Origin: Haladaptatus paucihalophilus DX253
GTDB taxonomy: Archaea > Halobacteriota > Halobacteria > Halobacteriales > Haladaptataceae
NCBI RefSeq assembly: GCF_000376445.1
Contig: NZ_AQXI01000001.1
Location: 590,962 to 654,961 of the forward strand
Length of the DNA: 64,000 nucleotides
Direction: 5' to 3'
Shown here: one piece after another, positions 33,206 through 41,604 of the stretch
Layout: each line of letters starts with the position of its first letter
Position numbering within the stretch: the first letter of the stretch is position 1
Notes under the pieces: generated by a model
What the model saw: only the letters and a program-made list of their open reading frames with translations
What the model was told of the DNA's origin: nothing
The model's database searches: none
Program-made: the position numbers and the translations under genes

Positions 33206-34909
33206 TTACAAAATCGTACCGTGTTTCTTGTCCGGCAGGTCCTTCTCCAAGCCCGCGTAGAAGTCGTAGCGCTGGACGAGTTCCTCGCGGAGGGTGCTCG
33301 GCGGAACGATGTCGTCGATGACCATCTCGCTCGCCATACGGTGGACGTCGATGTCCTCGCGGTACTCCTCGCGGAGTTCCTGCTCGCGCTGGGCGCGTTC
33401 GTCTTCGTCGTCGATGGCGTTCAGTTTGTTCGCGTAGACGGCGTTGATGGCGGCTTCCGGTCCCATGATGCCGATTTCACCCGACGGGAGCGCGATGACG
33501 CTCTGCGGGTCGTAGGCCGGGCCGGACATGGCGTAGATACCCGCACCGTAGGCCTTCCGAACGACGACGGAGAGTTTCGGAACGGTGGAGGAAGAGGTGG
33601 CGTAAATCATCTTCTTCCCTTTTTCCAGAATCGCGTCCTTTTCCACCTGCGACCCCGCCATGAAGCCCGGCGTGTCACAGAGGTAGAGGAGCGGAATCTC
33701 GAACGCGTCGCACTTCCAGATGAACTCGGCGGCCTTCTCGGCGGCGTCGGGGAAGATGGCCCCGGAGCGCTGTGCCGGTTGATTGGCGACGATGCCGACG
33801 GGTCGCCCGTCGATTCGCGCGAAGGAGGTGATAATTTCGCCGCCGAAGTCCGGCCTGAGTTCGAAGTAGGAGTCCGCGTCCACCACGCGGTCTATCAGGT
33901 CGGTCATGTCGTAGGCGCGGTTCGGGCTGTCGGGGATTACCCCGTCGATTCCCTCGGGAGACAGTTCGGGGGCTTTCGGCTCGCTCCGCGGCGGTTTCTC
34001 GTGAGCCTTGTCGGGCAGGTACGTGATGAGGTCGGAAACGAGTTCGCGGGCGTGTTCCTCGTCGCGCGCCACGAGGTCGGCGCTCCCGGAGTGTTCGGCG
34101 TGCATGTTCGCGCCGCCGAGGTCCTGCATGCTGATGTCCTCGCCCGTCACCATCTGCACCATCCGCGGGGAGGCGATGGCCATCGCCGACATCTCCTCGA
34201 CCATGATGGTGAAGTCCGCGAAAACCGGGGTGTAGGCCGCCCCCGCGATACACGGCCCGTAGAGGACACAGATCTGTGGCACGCGACCGGAGAGCATCGA
34301 GTGGTTGTAGTAGTACTTGCCGATACCCTCGCGGTTGGCGAAGAACCCGGACTGCTGGTCGATTCGGCCGCCGGAGGAGTCCATCAGGTAGAGAACGGGT
34401 TTGCCGTTCTGGAGCGCCCGCTGTTGCATGCGGAGGAACTTCTCGACCCCCTTCGCTGCCATGCTTCCGGCTTTGACCGTGAAGTCGTTCGCCATGAAGT
34501 GGAGGTCGCGGTTCTCGAACTCCGCCGCACCGGTGATGAGACCGTCGGCGGGCAGTCGGTCGTCCGCGTCGAACTCGGCGAATCGACCATCTTCGAACTT
34601 CAGACCATCGTCCCCGAACCAGAGGTCGAGTCGGTCGCGGACGAACAGTTTGCCCTTCTCCGAGAGGCGTTCTTTGTACTTCTCTTTCCCGCCCGACTCG
34701 ATGTCCTCGATCTCTTCCCAGAGGAGTTCCTCGCGCTCCGTCGGCCCGAGGTCATCCTCCGGCGGCTCACCGGGGTCGCTCCACGTGGCGGTCGGTTCGT
34801 CCGCGTCGCCGACGAACACTTCCACCTCGCTGCCGACGTGCTTGGCGAGCGCGCTGGCGATTGCCGAGGCTTCCTCGTCGGTCGCCTCCTTACCGATACG
34901 AACTTTCAT
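33206..34909 (-). CDS. pccB: Acyl-CoA (propionyl-CoA type) carboxylase, carboxyltransferase subunit with N-terminal extension
   Basis: A 567-residue carboxyltransferase. The body from about residue 85 has the biotin carboxyltransferase blocks (ANREGIGKYYYNHSML, GPCIAGAAYTPVFADFTIM, GSADLVARDEEHARELVSDL, FAEKDAxAAD-like PGFMAGSQVEKDAI, GGAGIYAMSGPAYDP-like KAYGAGIYAMSGPAYDP). The first 45 residues (MKVRIGKEATDEEASAIASA) look like an added small domain, similar to acyl-CoA carboxylase epsilon subunits. It transfers carboxylate from biotin to propionyl/acetyl-CoA. No biotin carboxylase is adjacent. Confidence 0.88.
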   Translation of the reverse strand: MKVRIGKEATDEEASAIASALAKHVGSEVEVFVGDADEPTATWSDPGEPPEDDLGPTEREELLWEEIEDIESGGKEKYKERLSEKGKLFVRDRLDLWFGDDGLKFEDGRFAEFDADDRLPADGLITGAAEFENRDLHFMANDFTVKAGSMAAKGVEKFLRMQQRALQNGKPVLYLMDSSGGRIDQQSGFFANREGIGKYYYNHSMLSGRVPQICVLYGPCIAGAAYTPVFADFTIMVEEMSAMAIASPRMVQMVTGEDISMQDLGGANMHAEHSGSADLVARDEEHARELVSDLITYLPDKAHEKPPRSEPKAPELSPEGIDGVIPDSPNRAYDMTDLIDRVVDADSYFELRPDFGGEIITSFARIDGRPVGIVANQPAQRSGAIFPDAAEKAAEFIWKCDAFEIPLLYLCDTPGFMAGSQVEKDAILEKGKKMIYATSSSTVPKLSVVVRKAYGAGIYAMSGPAYDPQSVIALPSGEIGIMGPEAAINAVYANKLNAIDDEDERAQREQELREEYREDIDVHRMASEMVIDDIVPPSTLREELVQRYDFYAGLEKDLPDKKHGTIL

Positions 34910-35051
34910 GAATGTGAATCCGTGAGGCGATTTCAAACCGTTTTCCCTTTCTATCGCGGCAACATTTTCGCATCCGTCCCGAGGAAAAACGATGGGGAGA
35001 GCCAGAAGCGTCTGCGAGGGTAGGGGTAGCGCGGAGTGAAATCGAAGGCAG

Positions 35052-35474
35052 TTACTGGTCGGGCAGTTCCATGGCCGCGACGTGCTCCGCGTACTCTTCG
35101 AGTACGGGTTGACCCCAGTACCGAAGCGATTCACTCCGTGCATCGTAGTCGATGATGTTCGCGTCAGCGAGTTTCGGGAGGTGTGTGTGGTGAAGCGATG
35201 CCTCGACGCGGCGACGGTAGTCGTCAGGGACGTCGTTGGCCGATGTTTCGGTCTCCCACGTAACGACCTGTTCGACGAGATCAGAAAGCGTCGCTACGCC
35301 GTCCGCTGTCGTCGAGAGATAGTGGATGGCGTATCGTCGTCGCTTATCCGACAGCAGTTCGAAGATGTCATCGAACGACGGTCTGCTCACTGCTGGCTCA
35401 GCGCGAAGTACGTGGGATGGATGACTCGACGGACGGTTCCCCGAGTCGTCACGGTAGGGTGACTCGTTGCTCAT
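35052..35474 (-). CDS. DUF7344-type winged-helix regulator
   Basis: A 140-residue regulator with an N-terminal acidic tail of 30 residues, then the wHTH: FELLSDKRRRYAIHYLSTTA, LSDLVEQV, ASLHHTHLPKLADANIIDYD. It is the same domain as at 560, here with a C-terminal extension. Its gene is divergent from the giant repeat-protein gene, with 314 bases between, so it is a candidate regulator of that gene (inference from position only). Confidence 0.75.
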   Translation of the reverse strand: MSNESPYRDDSGNRPSSHPSHVLRAEPAVSRPSFDDIFELLSDKRRRYAIHYLSTTADGVATLSDLVEQVVTWETETSANDVPDDYRRRVEASLHHTHLPKLADANIIDYDARSESLRYWGQPVLEEYAEHVAAMELPDQ

Positions 35475-35788
35475 GCGACGCTCAAGAGCAGTTGACCAGC
35501 ATAGATAAAGAATGGTGAATCTAGACACCTAGAAAACTGGCAGCGAAAATGAAATCACCGGCCCCAAGAGTTTTATTTCTAATGAATTAGACACCGAATA
35601 GATTCGGGGTGGTGCGGTGACGGGATTCGATGCTTCGAAATCGAGATTACCGCGATAGTTCGCTGTGACTACTTTCGGTATTGGCGACTGCGACCCTTCG
35701 GGAATCCTCAACCGAGGTCGGTGGTTCGAAGAACGGAATTAACAATGCCATCTGTTAACATGGATTTCCGGCGTGCAGGTCGTATCTC
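35475..35788. other. Divergent intergenic region, 314 bases
   Basis: No reading frame was found. It is less GC-rich than its surroundings, with TTTTATTTCTAATGAATTAG near 35570. An inverted repeat TTAACA...TGTTAA at 35739-35758 with an 8-base spacer overlaps where the core promoter of the repeat-protein gene should lie. A second smaller palindrome TCGATGCTTCGA is at 35628. I see no RNA gene. Confidence 0.5.
35739..35758 (+). promoter_or_regulatory. Inverted repeat TTAACA/TGTTAA upstream of repeat protein
   Basis: Six-base perfect arms, eight-base spacer, centred about 40 bases before the ATG at 35789. The position suits a repressor site or an activator site over the TATA region. No matching protein is known; the divergent DUF7344 protein is a positional candidate. 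Confidence 0.35.
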
Positions 35789-38194
35789 ATGACTCGACGT
35801 ACACGCACCGGCCTCGCGGTTGGCCTCACCCTCCTTATCCTCGTCAGCACCGCGAGTCTCGGGGTCGTTTCGATTTCGAAACAGTCCGATGCGCCCCGCG
35901 ACCAATCGTCGGAATCCACACGAACGCTCCCGCTGTTATCGGCGAGCGGGAGTTCGGAGAGGCTCCTCCAGCAGACAGGAGCGAACCAGTCAGACAGTGA
36001 GCAGGCCGCGACCCGCGGGGCCGTTCAGGGGGCGGCGCTGGCACAGCGACAGGGCGTCACCATCACGCAACAGCAACGACAGGCCGCCATCGAAGGCGCG
36101 GCACAGGCGGTCTCCCAGAATCAGCAGGCGTCCGTCGCCCAAGTGCAGGCCGCCGCCCGCGGTGCCGCACACGGTGTCCTGCTTCAGAGTCAGCGGGTGA
36201 ACGTGACCCAGATTCAGTCGGTGACGCGCGGCGCGACGACCGGTGCGACCACGCAGGTACAGCAGGCCAACGTCTCCCAAGTGCAGGCCGCCGCGTTCGG
36301 CGCGGGTCACGGCGCGGCCGCAGGAAGCCAGCGGGCGACCGTCTCGCAGGTGCAGGCCGCCGCCCGCGGCGCTGCACAGGGAGCGGCGACCGGCGCAACC
36401 GGGAATCAAAAGGCCAGCGTCTCCCAGATTCAGGAGGCCGGGCAGGGGGCCGCGTTCGGCGCGCTCGACCAGCGACAGAGCGCCTCGGTCGAACAGATAC
36501 AGGCGGCGACCCGCGGAGCTGCGAGCGGGGCGGTCCAAGCCCAACGCGCGAACGCGAAGCAGGTGCAAGTCGCCGCGATGGGCGCTGCTCGGGGCGGCGT
36601 CACGCAACGTCAGCAGGTGAGCGTCGAACAGATACAGGCGGCGACTCGCGGTGCGGCGGCCGGTGCCGTCTCGCAGGTTCAGCAAGTGACCGTGACGCAG
36701 ATTCAGGTCGCGGCGCAGGGTGCCGTAAGTGGCGGACTCAAGCAGGTCCAGCAGGCGTCGGTCGAGCAGATACAGGCGGCGTGTCGCGGCGCGGCGGTCG
36801 GCGCGTTGAGCGTCACGCAGATACAGGTCGTCAGCATCGTTCAGATACAGATCGTCGCACAGGGGTCGGCACAAGGCGCGGTGCAGGGTGCCGTCCAGAA
36901 ACAGGTCGTGAACGTCCAGCAGATACACGCCGCCGCGAAAGGGGCGGCACAGGGAGGCATCACGCAGGTGCAGACCGTTCGAATCACGCAGATTCAGTCG
37001 GCCTGCCTCGGCGCGGCGTCGGGTGCCATCACGCAGAATCAGCGGGTGAGCGTCACCCAAGTGCAGGCCGCGGCGCGAGGGGCGTGTGCGGGCGGCGTCA
37101 CGGCGAGCCAACGCCAGCAAGTCTCCGTCCGGCAGGTGCAAGCGGCGACGAGCGGCGCGGCGGGCGGCGCGATTTCCCAGAGCCAGCAGGCGACCGTGAC
37201 GCAGATTCAGGCCGCGTCACGCGGAGCGGCGACCGGCGGAGTCACGCAAATCCAGCGAGCGAGCGTCCGGCAGGTGCAAGCGGCGTCGTTCGGCGCGGCC
37301 GCGGGTGCGACGCAGGCTGCCAAACAGCGGGACGTGAACGACGCGGGTCAGATACAACAGACCGCACGCTCCGGGATTTCACAGGCCGAAACCCGCCTCC
37401 AGACGGAGGAAAACGTCCCGCCGGAGACCCTCCGTGAAACCGCCCGAAGCGAGGCGAGCGGGGAACCGACGCCGACGCAACCGACCACGACGTCGGGTGC
37501 GACTACGACGACTCCGGCGGCAACCCCGACGACGACTTCGGCGACCACCACGACCACTTCGACACCGACGACCACGAACGTCACCACCACGACACCAACT
37601 GTCACGACGACCACACCCACCACGAACGTCACCACGACTCCGCCGACCCCGGCGACTACTACGACCGCTGCGCCGACTACGACCACCACACCGAACGCCA
37701 CGACGACCACGACAACTACGACCACCGCACCGCCGACCCCACCGCTCACGGTGAACCTGACGTGTACGAGAATCACGGCGAACGCGACCCAACCCGCGGA
37801 CTACCGGGTCGAGGCGGTGTTGGTGAACGCCTCGAACCCGCAGTCCGCCGTGCTGGTGACGCGGAACGTCTCGGCGGCGGACTTCGAGCGAGCGCCGAAC
37901 GGAACCACCACGTGGACGAACACGACGGCCGACCTCAACGTCTCCGGGTACGTCTTCGTCAACGCGACGGTCTTCGATTCGAACGGCCAGCAGGTCGCGA
38001 CGGCACAGCAGGACGACGTGCAGGCGTGCATCCGGCAGGTCGGCGGAATTCCGCAAACGACGGTGCCACAGACGACCGTCAGCGGACCGACTGCGACCGC
38101 CGGTCCGACCACGGTTGCGACGACGGGTCCACAAACGACGCCAGCAACGCCAGTAACGACGAGGCCAGTGACGAATACGACGGCCGGGACGTAA
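35789..38194 (+). CDS. Secreted giant repeat protein: 23-residue Q/A/G repeats, Thr-rich linkers, sequon-rich domain
   Basis: An 801-residue exported protein that I do not recognise. Residues 8-30 are a signal peptide or anchor. Residues about 95-510 form roughly eighteen repeats of 23 residues with consensus QxxsVxQ[IV]QAAxRGAAxGAxxQ; QIQ or QVQ recurs at 118, 141, 164, 187, 213, 236, 258, 281, 304, 327 and on to 495. The array has only about six acids against some 27 basics, the reverse of normal halophile proteins. Residues 560-650 are Thr/Pro mucin-like. Residues 654-745 form a beta-rich domain with eight N-glycosylation sequons and two cysteines. A Thr-rich tail follows. No C-terminal PGF sorting signal is visible. 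I infer a surface fibre or adhesin. Confidence 0.7.
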   Translation: MTRRTRTGLAVGLTLLILVSTASLGVVSISKQSDAPRDQSSESTRTLPLLSASGSSERLLQQTGANQSDSEQAATRGAVQGAALAQRQGVTITQQQRQAAIEGAAQAVSQNQQASVAQVQAAARGAAHGVLLQSQRVNVTQIQSVTRGATTGATTQVQQANVSQVQAAAFGAGHGAAAGSQRATVSQVQAAARGAAQGAATGATGNQKASVSQIQEAGQGAAFGALDQRQSASVEQIQAATRGAASGAVQAQRANAKQVQVAAMGAARGGVTQRQQVSVEQIQAATRGAAAGAVSQVQQVTVTQIQVAAQGAVSGGLKQVQQASVEQIQAACRGAAVGALSVTQIQVVSIVQIQIVAQGSAQGAVQGAVQKQVVNVQQIHAAAKGAAQGGITQVQTVRITQIQSACLGAASGAITQNQRVSVTQVQAAARGACAGGVTASQRQQVSVRQVQAATSGAAGGAISQSQQATVTQIQAASRGAATGGVTQIQRASVRQVQAASFGAAAGATQAAKQRDVNDAGQIQQTARSGISQAETRLQTEENVPPETLRETARSEASGEPTPTQPTTTSGATTTTPAATPTTTSATTTTTSTPTTTNVTTTTPTVTTTTPTTNVTTTPPTPATTTTAAPTTTTTPNATTTTTTTTTAPPTPPLTVNLTCTRITANATQPADYRVEAVLVNASNPQSAVLVTRNVSAADFERAPNGTTTWTNTTADLNVSGYVFVNATVFDSNGQQVATAQQDDVQACIRQVGGIPQTTVPQTTVSGPTATAGPTTVATTGPQTTPATPVTTRPVTNTTAGT

Positions 38195-38237
38195 CTCGTC
38201 GTCGCACGAGTGGGACGGGAAAAAACGGAGCGGAGCG

Positions 38238-39074
38238 TTACAGCGCCGATTCGAGGCGGTCGATGAGTTCCGCGTTACCGATGTGCAGCGGCACTCGCTG
38301 GTGGAGTTCCTCCGGCGTCACGTCGAGAATCGATTGCTCGCCGTCGGAGGAGCGGCCACCGGCGGACTCGATGATGTACGCCATCGGGTTCCCCTCGAAC
38401 TGGAGGCGGAGTTTTCCCTCGGGGCGCGATTCGAGGCCGGGGTAGGCGAACACGCCGCCGTAGGTCAGCACTTGGTTCACGTCGCCGATCATCGCGCCGC
38501 CGTAGCGCAGTTTGAGTTCGTCCTCGACGTCGCGGGCGTAGGCGGTGAACGCCTCGGGCCAGTCCGGGACGCGGCCGCCGAAGCCGTAGACCGTGGGGTC
38601 GTCCGGGAGCGTAACGTCCTCGGTAACGACTCGTTGTTCGCCGTCCTCTATGACGTACTCCGTCACGGACCCGTCGCGGGCGACCATCATCGTCGTGATG
38701 GGTCCGAAGAGGACGAACGCCGACGCGACGAGGTCCGTTCCCTTCGCCGGGAGCGGCACATCGTAGATTCCGACGATGGTCCCCATCGAGTTGTTCGATT
38801 TGAGGTTGGACGACCCGTCGAGGGGGTCGATGGCGACCGACAGTCCCTCGCCGCAATCGACGACGTGCTCGCGCTCCTCGCTGGCGAACTCGCCGACGCC
38901 CTCGATGGCGGTCAACTCGGCTTCGAGGTGCTCGTCGGCCCACACGTCCGCGGCCATCTGGATTTCCCCGCTGGGGTTCTCCTCGTCGGCCTTCCGACGG
39001 CGACCGGTGAGACCGCCACGGATTTCCGGCGCGGCGGCCGCGACGGTCGCGAGGATTGTATCAACCGTCTCCAT
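38238..39074 (-). CDS. fbp: Fructose-1,6-bisphosphatase, class 1
   Basis: A 278-residue enzyme that dephosphorylates fructose-1,6-bisphosphate in gluconeogenesis. Metal-site motif DPLDGSSN lies near residue 80, a catalytic Asp/Glu cluster ASEEREH precedes it, and the substrate region GDVNQVLTYGGVFAYPGLE and KLRLQFEGNPMAYIIE matches class 1. It follows fba with 2 bases between (fba first in transcription), so the two steps of triose-to-hexose synthesis are co-expressed. Confidence 0.93.
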   Translation of the reverse strand: METVDTILATVAAAAPEIRGGLTGRRRKADEENPSGEIQMAADVWADEHLEAELTAIEGVGEFASEEREHVVDCGEGLSVAIDPLDGSSNLKSNNSMGTIVGIYDVPLPAKGTDLVASAFVLFGPITTMMVARDGSVTEYVIEDGEQRVVTEDVTLPDDPTVYGFGGRVPDWPEAFTAYARDVEDELKLRYGGAMIGDVNQVLTYGGVFAYPGLESRPEGKLRLQFEGNPMAYIIESAGGRSSDGEQSILDVTPEELHQRVPLHIGNAELIDRLESAL

Positions 39075-39076
39075 CG

Positions 39077-39865
39077 TTAGAGCGCTTCGTCGGCCGTTGC
39101 GCCCTCGAAGATGACCTTTTCGAGCGCGTCGAGGATGCGCTCGGGGTCGTCACGCTGCCAGACGTTCCGTCCGACGGCGAGTCCGGAACCGCCAGCGTCC
39201 ATTACGGCTTCGACGCTGGAGAGGAACTCGTAGTCGCTGGTCTTCGACCCACCGCTCATGACGACGGGCATGTCGGCGGCGGATTTGACGGCCCATTCCA
39301 TCGACTCGCGCGTTCCGGGGTACTTGACCTTCGCCATGTCCGCGCCGATTTCGAGCGCGATTCGGGTCGCGTAGGCGATGACGCTCTCTTTGGTGTCGTT
39401 CTTGAGTCCCTGTCCGCGGGGGTACGACCACATGACGACGGGCATGTCGTATTCGCGGTGTGCCCGCTCCTGTATGTCGCGGAAGTCCTCGTACATGTCG
39501 CACTCGTGGTTCGAACCGGAGTAGACGGTGTAGCCGACGGCGTCCGCGCCGAGTTCGGCGGCGTAATCGACCGTCCAGTTCTGCGGCGAGTACGGTTCGC
39601 CCGTCCAGAGGTTGCTCGTCCCGTTGAGCTTGGCGAGCAGGTTCACGTCGTCGTCGTAGGAGGGGTAGTAGGTCTCGGCGATACCTTTCTGGACCGCGAG
39701 ACAGGTCACCGCATCGTGCGTCGCGGTTTCGAAGATCTTCTCGGGGTTAAGCGTGTCCGGGACGGAACCGAAGTCGGCGGAGGGTCCGTGCTCCAGTCCG
39801 TGGTCCATTGCGAGAATGAGTGCTTTGCCGTCTCGCGTGACTTGCGAGTCAGTCAGCGGAATCAT
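39077..39865 (-). CDS. fba: Fructose-bisphosphate aldolase, archaeal class I
   Basis: A 262-residue Schiff-base aldolase of the archaeal DhnA/FbaB type. It has AMDHGLEHGPSADF at the N-terminus, VIAYATRIALEIGADMAKVKYPGTRE where the Lys before YPG is the likely Schiff-base residue, and MSGGSKTSDYEFLSSVEAVMDAGGSGLAVGRNVWQ as the phosphate loop. Haloarchaea use it for gluconeogenesis or ketohexose catabolism. It leads an fba-fbp operon. The start MIPLTDSQVTRDG is typical. Confidence 0.92.
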   Translation of the reverse strand: MIPLTDSQVTRDGKALILAMDHGLEHGPSADFGSVPDTLNPEKIFETATHDAVTCLAVQKGIAETYYPSYDDDVNLLAKLNGTSNLWTGEPYSPQNWTVDYAAELGADAVGYTVYSGSNHECDMYEDFRDIQERAHREYDMPVVMWSYPRGQGLKNDTKESVIAYATRIALEIGADMAKVKYPGTRESMEWAVKSAADMPVVMSGGSKTSDYEFLSSVEAVMDAGGSGLAVGRNVWQRDDPERILDALEKVIFEGATADEAL

Positions 39866-39984
39866 CGTCCCGAACTGCGCCCACGACGTATATGAGTGTA
39901 CTGGTCGCGCGCAGAGCGGAATGCCCGTTTTCGGCCATCTCGGGAGTCCTATCGAGTATATTGAAGACTACAATAGTAGTAAAT

Positions 39985-40584
39985 TCACAGCAATTCGTGG
40001 GCCGAGTCGCGCCATTTAGTAACTCGATTCCGGTCGAACGAAAGCGAGTCGGCGACGCGCTCCGGGTTGGCGATGGCGAGGCTTCGAACCGAGGTGATGC
40101 CCGCTTCCGCGAGTTCGTCCGCGAGGCGGTCGTCGATTTCCGGCACGTCGGTTACGGGGTCGGGGCTACTTCGGTCGCGCCACGCCGCCTCCTCCGCTTC
40201 AGCCTCGCCGCTCCCGTCCGTCGTGGCGGTTTCGGGCGTCTCACGCTCCCAGTCGCCGGAACTGGCGGCAATCCACGCCCGCTCTTCGTCCTGGAGGCCA
40301 CGAACTTGCGTGGACCTGTCGGTCAGGTCGTTGCCGGATTCGAAGGACCACGACAGGGAGTGTTCGCGCCGCAGACGACCGGCGACGCCGGGATTGACGC
40401 CCGCTTCGCGGAGCATCTCGTAGGAGACGGTTCGGTTTTGGATGGCTTCGACGCCGAACGACGCGTCGTCGATAACCGCCGCCGTCGCTGGTCCGACGAA
40501 TTTCACGTCCGTCGTTTCGGTCACGTCCGCTTTGCGTGTCTCGTTTTCCGTCACGGCCCTCACCGATTCATTTCTTTCTCCCAC
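39985..40584 (-). CDS. Helix-hairpin-helix protein, DUF7409-like
   Basis: A 199-residue acidic protein with two helix-hairpin-helix elements: one near residues 27-60 ([20 protein letters not shown]) and one at 147-180 ([23 protein letters not shown]). A Glu/Asp/Ser-rich linker joins them. HhH motifs bind DNA or proteins nonspecifically, as in helicase and nuclease accessory proteins. Translation starts with GTG 40584. Fairly isolated; the hydroxyacyl-CoA dehydrogenase is read in the opposite direction. Confidence 0.65.
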   Translation of the reverse strand: MGERNESVRAVTENETRKADVTETTDVKFVGPATAAVIDDASFGVEAIQNRTVSYEMLREAGVNPGVAGRLRREHSLSWSFESGNDLTDRSTQVRGLQDEERAWIAASSGDWERETPETATTDGSGEAEAEEAAWRDRSSPDPVTDVPEIDDRLADELAEAGITSVRSLAIANPERVADSLSFDRNRVTKWRDSAHELL

Positions 40585-40700
40585 TCGCTCATCTTGAATG
40601 TTTCGCCATCCGACCTGTTCGAATCGTTACTGTGTCAACATATTTCTTCCTTCGCTTTCGTTCCGCTATCCTTACAACCGTCCCCGGAGCACTCGCCACC

Positions 40701-41558
40701 ATGCGGACGCTTTCCGATATCGACAGCATCGGCGTAGTTGGCGCAGGTACCATGGGCAGCGGCATCGCGCAAGTCGCCGCCGAGAACGGGTTCGACGTGG
40801 TTATGCGCGACATCAAAGCGGAGTTCGTGGAAAACGGGTTCGACACCATCGAAGGGAGTCTCGACAGATTCGTCGGAAAGGAGAAGATGAGTCAGGAGGA
40901 GGCCGACGAGGTACTCGACCGAATCACGGGCACGACCGAACTCGACGACCTCGCGGACTGCGATTTCGTCGTCGAGGCCGCCGTCGAGAACATGGACATC
41001 AAACAGGACATCTTCGCGGAGTTGGACGAGGCGCTCCCCGAAGAGGTCGTGCTCGCCACGAACACCAGCACGCTCTCCATCACGACCATCGCCAGCGTGA
41101 CCGACCGCGAGGAGCAAATCGTCGGTCTGCACTTCATGAACCCCGTTCCCATCATGAAGGGCGTCGAACTCGTCGTCGGCGAGAAGACGGACGACGACGT
41201 GGTGACGCTCGCCCACGACCTCGCGGAGGAACTCGGCAAGGAGACGTGGGAGTCCGACGACAAACCCGGCTTCGTCACCAACCGCATCCTCATGCCGTGG
41301 ATCAACGAGGGCATCCGCGCCTACGACGAGGGCGTCGCCGACAAGGAGGACATCGACAAGGGAATGACGCTCGGAACGAACGTCCCGATGGGTCCGCTCA
41401 CGCTCGCCGACCACATCGGACTCGACATCTGTCTCGACGCCAGCCAGACCCTGTTCGAGGAACTCGGCGACCGATACAAACCCGCCTACCTGCTGAAGCG
41501 CAAAGTGGACGCGGGCGACCTCGGCAAGAAGACGGGGAAGGGCTTCTACGAGTACTGA
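40701..41558 (+). CDS. hbd: 3-hydroxyacyl-CoA dehydrogenase
   Basis: A 285-residue NAD-dependent enzyme of beta-oxidation or polyester metabolism. The Rossmann [11 protein letters not shown] is at residues 11-21, the catalytic His-Glu pair lies in [17 protein letters not shown], and [14 protein letters not shown] and the C-terminal [11 protein letters not shown] are family-typical. ATG 40701 is chosen; 55 upstream in-frame codons look like an AT-rich promoter region. The gene stands alone. Confidence 0.93.
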   Translation: MRTLSDIDSIGVVGAGTMGSGIAQVAAENGFDVVMRDIKAEFVENGFDTIEGSLDRFVGKEKMSQEEADEVLDRITGTTELDDLADCDFVVEAAVENMDIKQDIFAELDEALPEEVVLATNTSTLSITTIASVTDREEQIVGLHFMNPVPIMKGVELVVGEKTDDDVVTLAHDLAEELGKETWESDDKPGFVTNRILMPWINEGIRAYDEGVADKEDIDKGMTLGTNVPMGPLTLADHIGLDICLDASQTLFEELGDRYKPAYLLKRKVDAGDLGKKTGKGFYEY

Positions 41559-41604
41559 ACGGCGACGAAAACTGAACGGCGACGGAAAATGTGAGCCTGG
41601 AACC

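Noticed and set aside
33221-35023. A 600-codon plus-strand frame opposite pccB
   Set aside because: Antisense shadow of a clear carboxyltransferase.
37500-37750. Simple-sequence ACC/ACG tract as DNA repeat element
   Set aside because: It is explained by Thr-rich codons in the secreted protein linker.
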